A stretch of DNA of 64,000 nucleotides from Erythrobacter sp. UBA1916 (GCA_002337385.1 DDFY01000011.1:62001-126000); one strand, 5' to 3'. Positions 35,723 to 45,657 are shown, counted from the first letter of the stretch. The notes: generated from the sequence alone by a model not told the origin. Made by a program: numbers and translations.

Positions 35723-36745
35723 TTACCGGCTCGCAAACAACTGTTCGAAAAACCCTTTAAGCTCACGCGTCACGCGATCCCATGAAAGTTGCGAAAGGTC
35801 AGGCTTGGCTCCGTTTGGCAAGCGCCGGATATGCGCGGCGAAGTCCGCCAAGGTCTGGCCACACAACGCCCCCTCATAAAGCCGTACCCAGTCCTTGCCC
35901 ACAAGCTCTGCCAGTTCCGGCATCGACCCCAGCGCCGGCACCAACACGGGACGTCCGCGCGACAAGGCGTGGATTGCAGATCCGCTATTGAGGATGTTGC
36001 GATAGGGCAGCACAACCCCGTGAGCGGCGTCGATCACTGCCTCAATCTCTGCTTCACTGAGCAATGTGTCACATAGGTCGAAGCACAGCGGGTCGCCGGG
36101 CCTCACCATAGACTCCAGCTTCGCGGCGTATCCGGGGTCGTGGCGCTTACCCGCAATTTTCACCTCCACCGTAGCCGGATCGAGCGTACGCACAGCCTCG
36201 ACCAGTTCCTCCAGGTTCTTGTAAGGACGCACCAGACCAACCGAAACGATTGACGCTGGAACGCCCGGCTCTGGCGCTGCGAAAGGCGTGGGCGAGGAAG
36301 GGTAGCTTCCATGCACAGTCAGCAGTTCGACAATATGGTCGGGTAGATCATAGCGCTCGTGAACAAGGTCCCGCGAACGGTGGGACAAGTAGATAACTCC
36401 ATCCAGTGCGTTCAGAAACAATGAGCGAAGCATGGACTTGGAATCATTCGCATCGTGCGGCGCAACATTGTGCGCAACCCATACCAGCTTAACCCCGTGG
36501 GTCTTCCGAAGGAGGAGCAACCGCCACAGGAGTTTGGCAGTTGCGTACCAGTTGTCGGGGTTCAGGAACTGATCGGGCCAATGGAAAATAACCGCGTCAT
36601 TGCGTGAAAGGTCGCGCAGGCCCCATTGATAAGGCACGGCGCGCATGCCCGCCTGTTCCACCGCCTGCGTGAACAGGCCGCAAAACGCATTATAGTCGGT
36701 TGAGACAGGTGACAGTGCAACTTGTTTTCGCCCAATCTCGCTCAT
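35723..36745 (-). CDS. Glycosyltransferase, GT-B fold
   Basis: A 340-residue protein with two Rossmann-like halves: VIFHWPDQFLNPDNWY and VWVAHNVAPHDAND in the first and the donor-binding SVGLVRPYKNLEELVEAV followed by VLPYRNILNSGSAIHALSRGRPVLVP in the second. No membrane helices. GGAG lies 8 nt before the ATG at 36745, so this start is preferred to the one 13 codons upstream. It precedes the pyruvyl transferase gene in the same direction by 127 bp. Sugar unknown. Confidence 0.85.
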   Translation of the reverse strand: MSEIGRKQVALSPVSTDYNAFCGLFTQAVEQAGMRAVPYQWGLRDLSRNDAVIFHWPDQFLNPDNWYATAKLLWRLLLLRKTHGVKLVWVAHNVAPHDANDSKSMLRSLFLNALDGVIYLSHRSRDLVHERYDLPDHIVELLTVHGSYPSSPTPFAAPEPGVPASIVSVGLVRPYKNLEELVEAVRTLDPATVEVKIAGKRHDPGYAAKLESMVRPGDPLCFDLCDTLLSEAEIEAVIDAAHGVVLPYRNILNSGSAIHALSRGRPVLVPALGSMPELAELVGKDWVRLYEGALCGQTLADFAAHIRRLPNGAKPDLSQLSWDRVTRELKGFFEQLFASR

Positions 36746-37122
36746 CCCAGAGGCTCCGTTCGGCTCGTAGAGGCGAGCAATCATGCCAAAATATCTGGGC
36801 CACTATCACCAGAAAGGCTGAGCCATTGCTCGCAAAAATAACCCTGCTTCGCTATGTGACCCAAGGCCGTGCTCGATCGCGGCACATCATAGCTCCTTTG
36901 CAGCATCAAGCCATTTTTGCACTACAATAACTGCTACCGAGGTTAGCCGAACTGCAAGACGCAGAAGATGGAGTCAGTCGTTCCAAAAGCAATCTCGTCG
37001 CGGTTTTATGTGACTTTCTGAAGGTCAGATAAAATAATGACAAAGCACTGAAATACAATCCAAATATGATGAACTGCCTTGCATAAGTTAGTCAAAACAA
37101 GCCTTCACAAGGGGGACTTCAC
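36746..37122. other. 377-bp divergent promoter region, AT-rich
   Basis: The region lies between two divergent glycosyltransferase genes. Its right half is AT-rich, with many near -10 sequences such as AAAATAATG around 37030. No clear paired -35/-10, repeat or small gene can be defended. Confidence 0.4.
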
Positions 37123-38190
37123 TTGAGAATCTTGCTGGCCACGGGCGGACCGACGATACCGCAAATGATCGGCGGATCACAAAGGTCAGGTGATACCCTG
37201 TTGAAGCAACTCGCCGAGCGCGGACATCAGGTTGCCCTGACCAGCGCCCTCATTGGCAAAGGGCCGATTGCATGGAGAGCCCGCATGCTGATGAAGCTAA
37301 CCGGTCGACGTGCAATAACCGACAACCATCAAGGCTATCCAATATATCGCAGCTGGTTTCCTCAAGAAACTGCATCAGAGGTCGCTGAGCACTTCAAACC
37401 TGATGTAGTTGTTGTGCTTGCCCACAAGACTGGGCTCGTAGCAAAGGCCTTCCACGATCTAAAATTGCCGATACTTTTCAGCTTTCAAGACGTTGAGTTC
37501 AGCGGACATGGCTTCGACATAGGGCAAATCACGCCCCTTCACGGTATTGCCAATTCGGAGTTCACAGCCGCTGCCTATCGCGAGGTGTTTCAAGCGAAGT
37601 GCTCTGTAATTTATCCCTTGATCGATTCAGAGAAGTACGTTGTCGAGGAGACCGGCAACAACATAGTCTTCATCAATCCGGTCCCCGTCAAAGGCCTGGA
37701 AATCGCGCTGGAAGTCGCCGCCCTTCTTCCTGAAATTCCCTTTATATTTCAGGAATCCTGGCCCTTATCGCCTGAAGACCGAGCGTCCCTCAACAAGCGT
37801 ATTGAAAAGCTAGATAATGTCGTTCTCAAGGCGCCTACTCAGGACATGCGCGATGTCTATCGGCAGGCACGGATACTACTGTGCCCAAGCCAATGGAATG
37901 AGGGCTATGGACGCATCGCGAGTGAAGCGCAGTTCTCCGGCATTCCTGTCGTCGGAAGTGATCGAGGAGGACTGCCGGAGGCAATTGGCGACGGAGGGGT
38001 TGTCATTCCTTTCCAAGCCCCTGCCCCTACCTGGGCAGACGAAATCAAGGCGCTGTGGAACAACCAAGACAGGTACAACACCCTTCGCGATCGCGCATTA
38101 AAGCATTCCTCGCGAGAGACGCTGAGTTTAACGAAGCAAATTGATTCCTGGGAACAGGCAATAAGGGACGTTTACCACGCCCATTCATAG
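37123..38190 (+). CDS. Family 4-type glycosyltransferase
   Basis: A 355-residue GT-B transferase. It begins MRILLATGGPTIPQMIGG and carries the donor-site block CPSQWNEGYGRIASEAQFSGIPVVGSDRGGLPEAI, where the Glu residues correspond to the EX7E motif region of GT4 enzymes. Start codon is TTG, supported by AAGGGGG about 7 nt upstream. It is the last polysaccharide gene of the region; a catabolic locus follows on the other strand. Confidence 0.88.
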   Translation: MRILLATGGPTIPQMIGGSQRSGDTLLKQLAERGHQVALTSALIGKGPIAWRARMLMKLTGRRAITDNHQGYPIYRSWFPQETASEVAEHFKPDVVVVLAHKTGLVAKAFHDLKLPILFSFQDVEFSGHGFDIGQITPLHGIANSEFTAAAYREVFQAKCSVIYPLIDSEKYVVEETGNNIVFINPVPVKGLEIALEVAALLPEIPFIFQESWPLSPEDRASLNKRIEKLDNVVLKAPTQDMRDVYRQARILLCPSQWNEGYGRIASEAQFSGIPVVGSDRGGLPEAIGDGGVVIPFQAPAPTWADEIKALWNNQDRYNTLRDRALKHSSRETLSLTKQIDSWEQAIRDVYHAHS

Positions 38191-38330
38191 GCTGGCTGCA
38201 ACTGACAGCTCTCAGCAAGAACGCTGACATTTGCAGTGCCAACAAATATCAAAAAGTCTTTCCCAGCCCACGTGATGCGCCGCCAAAAACAGCAAAGGAG
38301 CTGAAAGGGCGACGCATTCGTTTGGTGTGC

Positions 38331-40550
38331 TCAGTCTTCCCAGCTGCGGCCTTGCACCGCCACCTTGACGACCGGACCGAGCCTTTCCGCATCTTCGCCC
38401 AGGGCAAAGCCATAGTCGCCGTCGAAGATTGTCCAGCCGGTCTCGTTCCACTCGGCCAGCAGGCGCGGATCGATATCGACCGTCACAGTCTGGCTTTCAC
38501 CGGGTTCAAGCTCAACCCTCTCGAACCCAACCAGCCGTTGGAGATTCTCGTCGTTACGGCTGACGAGGTAAACCTGGCCGACCGTCGCCCCGGCGCGCTC
38601 GCCATTGTTGGTGAGCGTGAAGGTCGCCGTCGAACCATCGGTCGTCAGGCCGGACGAGGCGAAACTGGTGTAGCTGAGCCCGTAACCGAACGGGAACAGC
38701 GCCTCTTGGTTCTGGCGAGCGTTCCAGCGATAGCCCAGATCGGAACCCTCGACGTTATAGTCGGTATACAGCTTCGAGTCCGGCGAAGGCGGATTGCCTC
38801 CGAAGTCAGGATCGTATTCCAGCATTCCGGGAATGTTCTCACGCGGTAGCTGCGAAGCATCGCGCGGGAAGGTTATCGGCAGGCGACCGCTGGGGTTCAC
38901 TTCGCCGAACAGCACGCCGGCAATCGCTTCGGCACCGCCCTGCCCCGGATACCAGGCCTCGACCACTGCCGCGACGTCGTCCAGCCAAGGCATGTCCACC
39001 GGCCCGCCGGTCTCCAGGACAACAATCGTGTTGGGGTTGGCAGCGGCGATCTCGGCAATCATTTGGTCCTGGCCGTCGGGCAGCCCAAGGTCGCTGACAT
39101 CGAGGCCTTCGGTCATCCACTGCGTAGCGAACACGATCACCACGTCGGTCTGGGCGGCCAGAGCTGCCGCGTCAGAGGCGTAGCGCCCCGGCCGGAAGCG
39201 AACGGTGCCCTCCGGCTTGCGGGCCCGAATGGAATTGAGCGGAGCCCCGCGCTGGTACTGCTCCGAAATGAAGACGGAGAATGCGCCGGTGTTGCTGAGC
39301 GGGCGCAAGATGGCGGGGCCGCCCTCGCCATGCACCTGGCTGGATCCGCCGCCCGACAGCACACCGCTATCGGCATAGCCGCCCACCACCAGGATCGAGC
39401 CTGCATCGCGCGCCAGCGGCAGCGCGTCATTCTCGTTGCGAAGCAAAACAATGCTCTGCTCCGCCGCCTGTTGCGCCACGCGGGCATGAGCCTCCCAGTC
39501 GATCTCGCCGCCCGGCGTGACGGGATTGTCGAGCACGCCCGCCGCGATCAATCCGGTCAGCACACGCGCATTCATGTCGTCGAGCCGCGCCATGTGGGCA
39601 GGGTCAGCCTGGGCTGCGAGCAACAGGTCTTCGTCAAAGAACGTGTCGGGGTCGAGCTGCGAACCCGACTGCTGGTCGAGACCGTTCCAGGCGGCATAGA
39701 GACCGGGAACCGCACCCCAGTCGCTCATCACCCAGCCGCGGTAGCCCCAGTCCTCTTTCAGCACCTGATTGAGGAGATATTCGCTGGCGCAGCCCTGTTC
39801 GGAGTTCACCCGGTTGTAAGCGCACATCACCGAGCCCGGCTGACCGATCTCAATGCCGATCTGGAAGGCCAGAAGGTCGCTTTCGCGCGCGGCAGCATCG
39901 TCGATCAGCACGTCCACGAACTTGCGTCCCGTTTCCTGACCGTTGAGCGCAAAATGCTTGATGGTGGAAACGATCTCGTTCGACTGGACGCCGGCGATGT
40001 TCCATCCAATCAGCTGCCCCGTCAGCAGCGGGTCTTCAGAGATATATTCGAATGTCCGCCCATTGCGCGGATCGCGGGCCAGGTTTGCACCACCGGCCAG
40101 CAACACGTTAAAGCCCTTGGCGCGCGCCTCCGCTCCGATTGCTGTGCCTTGTGCATAGGCAAGGTCACGGTTGAACGTTGCCCCCATGGCAATACCGGCA
40201 GGCATGGCCGTGGCATAGTCGCCGCGCAGCCCCATGACGTAAGCAACGCCGAGCGGGCCATCAGTTTCTGTCAGATCGGGAATGCCGAGCCGCTCCACAC
40301 CGGGAACGAAGCCTGCAGCGGGGATGGCGGCCTCAGGAATCTCCCCACCCGGGACGATCGGCAGTGGCATGATACCCATGGTGAGCCGGACCTTTTCCTC
40401 CGGCTCCATCTGCGCGACGATGCTCTCTGCCCGTTCTTGTGCAGCAGCCATGTCGCTAGCCGATACGGATTGCTGCCGATCCTGCGCCCACGCGGCTGAC
40501 GATACGATGGCGCTTCCAGCCAGTAGGCTGGTGACGATTGAACGAAACAT
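38331..40550 (-). CDS. Family 3 glycoside hydrolase (beta-glucosidase-like), secreted
   Basis: A 739-residue GH3 enzyme with a signal peptide (cleavage near AAWAQ). The nucleophile Asp is in GYRGWVMSDWGAV, the (alpha/beta)6 domain contains GGGSSQVHGEGG, and a C-terminal fibronectin-III-like domain (FTLTNNGERAGATVGQVYLV) completes the long form. It should release glucose or related sugars from beta-glycosides or aryl glucosides in the periplasm. ATG at 40550 follows GGGGAG; longer frames are less likely. It lies 59 bp after a TonB receptor gene, with a strong hairpin between. Confidence 0.9.
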   Translation of the reverse strand: MFRSIVTSLLAGSAIVSSAAWAQDRQQSVSASDMAAAQERAESIVAQMEPEEKVRLTMGIMPLPIVPGGEIPEAAIPAAGFVPGVERLGIPDLTETDGPLGVAYVMGLRGDYATAMPAGIAMGATFNRDLAYAQGTAIGAEARAKGFNVLLAGGANLARDPRNGRTFEYISEDPLLTGQLIGWNIAGVQSNEIVSTIKHFALNGQETGRKFVDVLIDDAAARESDLLAFQIGIEIGQPGSVMCAYNRVNSEQGCASEYLLNQVLKEDWGYRGWVMSDWGAVPGLYAAWNGLDQQSGSQLDPDTFFDEDLLLAAQADPAHMARLDDMNARVLTGLIAAGVLDNPVTPGGEIDWEAHARVAQQAAEQSIVLLRNENDALPLARDAGSILVVGGYADSGVLSGGGSSQVHGEGGPAILRPLSNTGAFSVFISEQYQRGAPLNSIRARKPEGTVRFRPGRYASDAAALAAQTDVVIVFATQWMTEGLDVSDLGLPDGQDQMIAEIAAANPNTIVVLETGGPVDMPWLDDVAAVVEAWYPGQGGAEAIAGVLFGEVNPSGRLPITFPRDASQLPRENIPGMLEYDPDFGGNPPSPDSKLYTDYNVEGSDLGYRWNARQNQEALFPFGYGLSYTSFASSGLTTDGSTATFTLTNNGERAGATVGQVYLVSRNDENLQRLVGFERVELEPGESQTVTVDIDPRLLAEWNETGWTIFDGDYGFALGEDAERLGPVVKVAVQGRSWED

Positions 40551-40571
40551 TTGCACTCTCCCCATGCGAAG

Positions 40572-40595
40572 GGCCCGCTCCACCAGGAGCGGGCC
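40572..40595 (-). terminator. Perfect 10-bp hairpin between receptor and GH3 genes
   Basis: GGCCCGCTCC and GGAGCGGGCC arms enclose a 4-nt loop, with no T-tract. It begins 14 nt past the receptor stop. It may be a partial terminator or an mRNA-stabilising structure that keeps receptor expression above that of the hydrolase. Confidence 0.6.
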
Positions 40596-40609
40596 GATTG
40601 CGTCACTTC

Positions 40610-42868
40610 TCAGAACTCAAACCCGGCGCGGACGCCGAATGTTCGAGGATCTGCAAAGACGGCCGTCCCATCGGGCCCGGTGCTGCCGTAGCCCGCGCTC
40701 GTCAGAACGATCTCGTCTTCGATGTTGTTGATATAGGCCCCGACATAGAACGCGTCATTCGCGGCGTTGAAGCGGATCGAGACATCGGTCTTGGTGAAGC
40801 TCGGCTGACGATAGTCGATCAGGTTGGCAAGGTCGGTCAGCGCATAGCTGGAGCTGAAACGCGTCCCTGCATCGAACACGATATTGGCACCGCCATCCAG
40901 ATACAGCGTGTAGTTCGCCCCGATGTTGCCCGTCCACTCCGGGCTACGCGCAAGGGCATGCCCGGAAAAGTCGAGGGTAATCGTGTCGTTACCTGCGATC
41001 CGGCTGGGGAAGTAGTCGTCGTAGCGCGCATCGAGCCAATTGACGCCAAAGCGGATCAGCAGGTCGTCGACCGGCTCGTAGTTGCCGTCCAGCTCGATGC
41101 CGTCGATCTTGGCAGCTGCGGCATTGGTCGTCAGCTGACAGAAGCCACAACCACCGAAGTCGCCAAGCTGCGAAAGTTGCAGGCCGTTGTAGTCGTAGTG
41201 AAAGCCGGTGAGGTTCAGCTGGGCGCGACCGAAGCGGAACTTTGCCCCGGCCTCATAGGCGGTAATCGTCTCCGGCTGATAGAACAGTTCGTTCTCGGTA
41301 TAGACACATTCGGCCGGAGCATCGGGGCCAGCAAGGCAGCCATCGTTGAAACCGCCCGCCTTGTAGCCCGTGGACACCGAAGCAAACAGCAGGCCGACCG
41401 GGCTGTCGTAATCCACGCCCAGACGCCAAGTCACCTTGTCAAAGGTCCGCGCCGCATCGTTGATCTGGATGATCACGCGATTGTTGGGGATATTCACGGC
41501 TGGATCAGTGTCGAACACCGTCGCGCCGACACGCGATTTCTCGTCGTTGGAATAGCGAAGGCCCGCGGTAAGGCGCAGATTGGGCAAGGCTTCGTAGGTC
41601 GCCTGGCCAAAGGCGGACTTGTTTACCGCGATCGTCGGGTCCTGCGGGAACCCGAACTGGGTGGCAAACGGCGGGAAGCCGATGTTTTGCGGATCAAGGA
41701 TGAAGAAGGCAATGCCAGAGTGTTCCTTGAAGTAATAGCCGCCGATCTGGGCCGAGAGCGGGCCGGAGCCGCCGAAGGCAAGCCGCGCTTCGTGTGAGGT
41801 CTGCCAATATTCGCCATGGAACGTGGCGCGGTTGAGGCCGCCCCTGATGGTCGAATGGCTATCGCGCGTGCTTTCGCGGTAGGAGCCGAGATAGGTGAAG
41901 GTGGCAGGTCCGAAGTCCCAGGTCAGCTCGCCGGAAACGCCGCGCTCGGTGTTTTCGTTGGTTGGCGTCCACTGCTGCGGCGTCGCGTTCTGGCGCTGCA
42001 GGTCGGCCGAGCTGTCGAAATAGGTGGGCATGTCGGGCTGCGTCGCATTCGGGTTGGTGAGCGGTGCGGCGCCGGTGAAGAAGTTGGTGGTCTGCACGCT
42101 GTTGATGCGCGTGCCCTGCAGCTTGGCATAGTCTCCCACCACAAACAGGCTCAGATCCGACGTAGGCTCCCACAGAACCGAGAGGCGTGCCGCCGCGTTT
42201 TTCTTGTAGGGATCGTAGTTGTAATCGTCGCCCGATACGTTGGTGATGAAGCTATCCCGGCGATCAACGTTGCCGGCAAGGCGAACGGCCAGCGTGTCGC
42301 TCACGGGCACGTTGAGCACGGCTGTTGCGAACAGCCTGTCGTAGTTGCCGTAGTCGGCACTCAAGGATCCGCCGAGTTCGAACTTCGGGCGGGCGGTGAT
42401 GAGGTTCACCACGCCGGCGGTCGAGTTGCGCCCGTATAGCGTGCCCTGCGGGCCGCGCAGAACTTCGACGCGCTCGATGTCGAAGAAGCTGACTTCCTGC
42501 GCTTGCGGGCGGGCGATGTAGATGCCGTTGACGTTGAAGGCGGCAGACGGATCACCCTTTTCGGTGCCGTCGGTGGAGGTCACACCGCGAATGGTGATCT
42601 GCAGACCGTTGCCGCGCACGATCGAAAGGTTGGGAACCAGCTCTTCCAGCTGCGTCGGATTGGTAACACCAGCATCGGCAAGCGTATCACCGCTCACCGC
42701 GGTCAGCGCGATAGGCGTCTGTGAGGCAAGCGATGCAATCCGGTTCGCGGTCACCACGATATCGCGGTCACTGACTTCCTGCTGCTCGTCTTGGTTATCC
42801 TGCGCCACGGCAGAGGTCGACGGGAATGCAAGCACAGCAGCTGCCCCCGCTAAATAAGCGTACTTCAT
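40610..42868 (-). CDS. TonB-dependent receptor
   Basis: A 752-residue outer-membrane protein: signal peptide ending near TSAVAQ, plug domain with QLEELVPNLSIVRGNGLQITIRGV and VEVLRGPQGTLYGRNSTAGVVNLITARP, a 22-strand barrel and a terminal aromatic (AGFEF). ATG at 42868 has GGAGG 6 nt upstream; a GTG two codons earlier abuts that site. Location with GH3, LacI and esterase genes suggests uptake of a substituted oligosaccharide or glycoside. It is divergent from the LacI gene. Confidence 0.93.
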   Translation of the reverse strand: MKYAYLAGAAAVLAFPSTSAVAQDNQDEQQEVSDRDIVVTANRIASLASQTPIALTAVSGDTLADAGVTNPTQLEELVPNLSIVRGNGLQITIRGVTSTDGTEKGDPSAAFNVNGIYIARPQAQEVSFFDIERVEVLRGPQGTLYGRNSTAGVVNLITARPKFELGGSLSADYGNYDRLFATAVLNVPVSDTLAVRLAGNVDRRDSFITNVSGDDYNYDPYKKNAAARLSVLWEPTSDLSLFVVGDYAKLQGTRINSVQTTNFFTGAAPLTNPNATQPDMPTYFDSSADLQRQNATPQQWTPTNENTERGVSGELTWDFGPATFTYLGSYRESTRDSHSTIRGGLNRATFHGEYWQTSHEARLAFGGSGPLSAQIGGYYFKEHSGIAFFILDPQNIGFPPFATQFGFPQDPTIAVNKSAFGQATYEALPNLRLTAGLRYSNDEKSRVGATVFDTDPAVNIPNNRVIIQINDAARTFDKVTWRLGVDYDSPVGLLFASVSTGYKAGGFNDGCLAGPDAPAECVYTENELFYQPETITAYEAGAKFRFGRAQLNLTGFHYDYNGLQLSQLGDFGGCGFCQLTTNAAAAKIDGIELDGNYEPVDDLLIRFGVNWLDARYDDYFPSRIAGNDTITLDFSGHALARSPEWTGNIGANYTLYLDGGANIVFDAGTRFSSSYALTDLANLIDYRQPSFTKTDVSIRFNAANDAFYVGAYINNIEDEIVLTSAGYGSTGPDGTAVFADPRTFGVRAGFEF

Positions 42869-42939
42869 AAACACCCTCCCAGGTTTCCGGTCGTTTTTCG
42901 GACTCGGCTATCAATCGAGGCGGTGGACTTGACGTCTTA

Positions 42940-42967
42940 TGTCAGCGCTGTCAAGTCAGCGGTGACA
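42940..42967. promoter_or_regulatory. Candidate LacI-family operator
   Basis: The 14-mer TGTCAGCGCTGTCA at 42940-42953 is palindromic around GC except for one position per half, the shape and centre expected of a LacI-family site. A second dyad GTCA-GCGG-TGAC lies at 42956-42967. The first overlaps an exact TTGACA (minus strand, 42949-42954) that could be the receptor's -35, although no good -10 follows it. Binding by the adjacent regulator is inferred. Confidence 0.6.
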
Positions 42968-43020
42968 TAGTGATGAATTGTAGCTTTTCGCCAGTCGCAT
43001 ACGGAGATAGGGTGCCGGTC

Positions 43021-44052
43021 ATGCAGTCCGATCATTCGCAAAGACCCACCCTCGCCGATGTCGCTCGCAAGGCGGGGGTATCGGGAAAAAGCGTATCGCG
43101 TGTCGTCAACGGCGAGGCCTATGTCTCGGCCGAACTGAAGGCGAAGGTCGATGCCGCGATTGCCGAGCTTGGCTATGTGCCAGACCTTGCCGCTCGCTCG
43201 CTGGCTGGCGCGCGCAGCTTCACCATCAGCCTGCTGCTGGATACGAACGGACAGGACTACGTCATCCAGCTGCTCGAAGGGGCCTACGAGGCCTGCAAGC
43301 TGAATAGCTATCACCTGCGCATCGAAAACCTCGATGCAACGGCGTCGAACGAAAGCCTGCTCGAACGCCTGGACGAAGTGATGCGGCACAGCCGGCTGGA
43401 CGGCTTCATCTTGGCGCCGCCCTTCTCCGACAACACTGCGATCATGGACTGGCTGGAGGAACGGCAAGTGCGTTTCACCAGGGTTGCACCCTGCATTGAG
43501 CGCGAGCGGTCTCCTTGCGTGTTTGTGGACGATGCCGCCGCGGCAGGTGAGATTGCGCAGTATCTCGTGAGCAAGGGGCACCGCAGGATCGGACTGGTGA
43601 ATGGATCGCCTAGGCACGGCGCTGCGATTGCCCGGCGCACGGGCTTTCTCGACAAGATCGCCGAGATCGCGCCTGACGCCGAGTTGGTCGAAGCCACCGG
43701 CAACTTCCGTTTTGAGGACGGGATAGACGCAGGCAAGGCCCTGTTAGGGGCGGGAAATCCGCCCACCGCGATATTCGCTGCCAACGATCGTTCGGCCGCC
43801 GGGGTTATGAATGCGTGTGCCCAATTGGGCATCAGCGTCCCCGACGACGTCTCGCTCTGCGGGTTTGACGACAGCTGGTTGGCGAAACTGGTCTGGCCTT
43901 ACCTGACGACCGTCCGCCAGCCAGTCTCCGACCTTGGGCGAGAAGCCGCCCGACTTCTGATCGAGAAAGACACAGGCGAAGGTGCGCCGAAGCAGATCAT
44001 GCTCGGCCACTCCCTGATCGAACGGGATTCGGTCAGGTCACTGGATCAATAG
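43021..44052 (+). CDS. LacI family transcriptional regulator
   Basis: A 343-residue repressor: N-terminal helix-turn-helix TLADVARKAGVSGKSVSRVVNGEAYVS, hinge ELGYVPDLAARSLAG and a periplasmic-binding-protein-like sugar domain ending at DVSLCGFDDSW. ATG at 43021 is favoured; the frame continues upstream without good signals. It is divergent from the TonB receptor gene and 36 bp upstream of the esterase gene, so it probably controls both, with a sugar from the transported substrate as inducer. Confidence 0.93.
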   Translation: MQSDHSQRPTLADVARKAGVSGKSVSRVVNGEAYVSAELKAKVDAAIAELGYVPDLAARSLAGARSFTISLLLDTNGQDYVIQLLEGAYEACKLNSYHLRIENLDATASNESLLERLDEVMRHSRLDGFILAPPFSDNTAIMDWLEERQVRFTRVAPCIERERSPCVFVDDAAAAGEIAQYLVSKGHRRIGLVNGSPRHGAAIARRTGFLDKIAEIAPDAELVEATGNFRFEDGIDAGKALLGAGNPPTAIFAANDRSAAGVMNACAQLGISVPDDVSLCGFDDSWLAKLVWPYLTTVRQPVSDLGREAARLLIEKDTGEGAPKQIMLGHSLIERDSVRSLDQ

Positions 44053-44088
44053 AACAAGGCAGCCCCCTGCCCTACCGGGAGAAGATGA

Positions 44089-45657
44089 ATGTTGAAAAAG
44101 GCCTTTGGAGCAATTGCGATCATGGCTGCAGCCAGCGCGGTGCCAGCCGACGCACAGGTCGTTACGCTCGACGTGGGGCAAGTCGAAGGCGAAACCACAA
44201 ACGGGATCTCTGCGTGGAAAGGTATCCCCTTTGCTCAGCCTCCTGTCGGCCCACTGCGCTGGAGAGCCCCCCAGCCCCTCGTGCCGTGGGATGGAGTTCT
44301 CGAGACCACCGAATTTGCCAACGACTGCATGCAGATTCCCTTCGATGCCGATGCCGCTCCGCTTGGCACGCCGCCTGCGGAAGACTGCCTCTATCTCAAC
44401 GTCTGGCGGCCTGAGGGCGCGAAGGCCGGGGATCGCCTCCCCGTGATGTTCTGGATTTATGGCGGCGGGTTCGTGAACGGCGGTTCCTCTCCCTCAGTCT
44501 ATGACGGATCGGAGATTGCCCGGCAGGGTGTGATCCTGGTGAGCTTCAACTATCGCCTTGGCCGGTTCGGGTTCTTCGCTCACCCGGCGCTGACCGCAGC
44601 GAACGAGGACAACGGACTGCTCGGCAACTACGGCTATATGGATCAGATCGAAGCGCTGCGCTGGGTCCAACGCAATATCGCGGCGTTCGGCGGTGATCCA
44701 AACAATGTGACGATCTTCGGTGAAAGCGCGGGCGGCGTGGCGGTCAACATGATGATGGCCAGCCCCATGGCGCGCGGCCAGTTCGCCAAGGCCATTGTTA
44801 TGTCGGGTGGCGGGCGCACGGGCCTGAGCCCAGCCTTGCCGGTGCATTCCGATGATGGGCCGGATGGCGAGGACGCCGGGCTGGATTTCGCGAAGTGGGC
44901 CGGTGTTGAGGGCGAAGGGCCCGAGGCTCTGGCGGCTTTGCGCGCGCTTCCTGCGGATACGCTGGCCACGGGGGTCGGGCTTGGCCAGAAGAGTGTTGCA
45001 CTCCATTCCGGCCCGCTCCTCGATGGTATGGTCCAGATATATCCGAGCGATGCGGTGTTTGCTGCGGGAGATGCTGCCGCCGTGCCCTACATTGCGGGCG
45101 CAAATACGGCCGACATCGGCTTCGGCCCGCCAGTGGACGGCGATATCTTCGAAGCGCATTTCGGACCGCTCAGCGATCAGGCGCGCGAGGCTTATGGTGA
45201 ATTGGCAAACCTCCCTCCAGAAGCGCTGCAATTTGCCGTCTACGCCGACGAGATGATGGTCGAACCAGCCCGTTTCGTGGTGCAATCGATGACGAACTCG
45301 GGTGAGCCGGCCTGGTACTATCGGGCAGGATACGTGCCGCAGGTCATGCGCGAGGAATGGGTTTCAGGCCTGCCGCACGCGACAGACATCCCGTTCTTCT
45401 TTCGCACCATTGATGCTCGTTATCCCGGTGAAACCACTGCGCAGGATCAAGCTGTCTCGGCAGCGATGAGCGCGGCGTTTGTGAATTTTGCCAAGACGGG
45501 CAATCCCAATGGTCCGGGTGTCCCCGAATGGCCTGTCTACAATGACGACACTCGCCCGGTGATGCTGTTCGGCATGGACAAGATCACCGGCGGCGAGGAT
45601 CCCTGGCGGGCACGGCTGGATGTGGCGCAGGCTCTGGCCGAAGGCACATCGGACTGA
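44089..45657 (+). CDS. Type B carboxylesterase, secreted
   Basis: A 522-residue alpha/beta hydrolase with a signal peptide (cleavage near ADAQ). The nucleophile elbow is TIFGESAGGVAV; the oxyanion region is WIYGGGFVNG and the early signature EDCLYLNVW is present. Such enzymes cleave carboxylic esters, for example acetyl or hydroxycinnamoyl groups on glycans. It follows lacI by 36 bp with GGGAGAAG before the ATG. With the GH3 enzyme it would strip and split an esterified glycoside. Confidence 0.92.
   Translation: MLKKAFGAIAIMAAASAVPADAQVVTLDVGQVEGETTNGISAWKGIPFAQPPVGPLRWRAPQPLVPWDGVLETTEFANDCMQIPFDADAAPLGTPPAEDCLYLNVWRPEGAKAGDRLPVMFWIYGGGFVNGGSSPSVYDGSEIARQGVILVSFNYRLGRFGFFAHPALTAANEDNGLLGNYGYMDQIEALRWVQRNIAAFGGDPNNVTIFGESAGGVAVNMMMASPMARGQFAKAIVMSGGGRTGLSPALPVHSDDGPDGEDAGLDFAKWAGVEGEGPEALAALRALPADTLATGVGLGQKSVALHSGPLLDGMVQIYPSDAVFAAGDAAAVPYIAGANTADIGFGPPVDGDIFEAHFGPLSDQAREAYGELANLPPEALQFAVYADEMMVEPARFVVQSMTNSGEPAWYYRAGYVPQVMREEWVSGLPHATDIPFFFRTIDARYPGETTAQDQAVSAAMSAAFVNFAKTGNPNGPGVPEWPVYNDDTRPVMLFGMDKITGGEDPWRARLDVAQALAEGTSD

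Noticed and set aside
39063..40499. 478-codon plus-strand frame
   Set aside because: Antisense to the GH3 gene, which has intact catalytic motifs.
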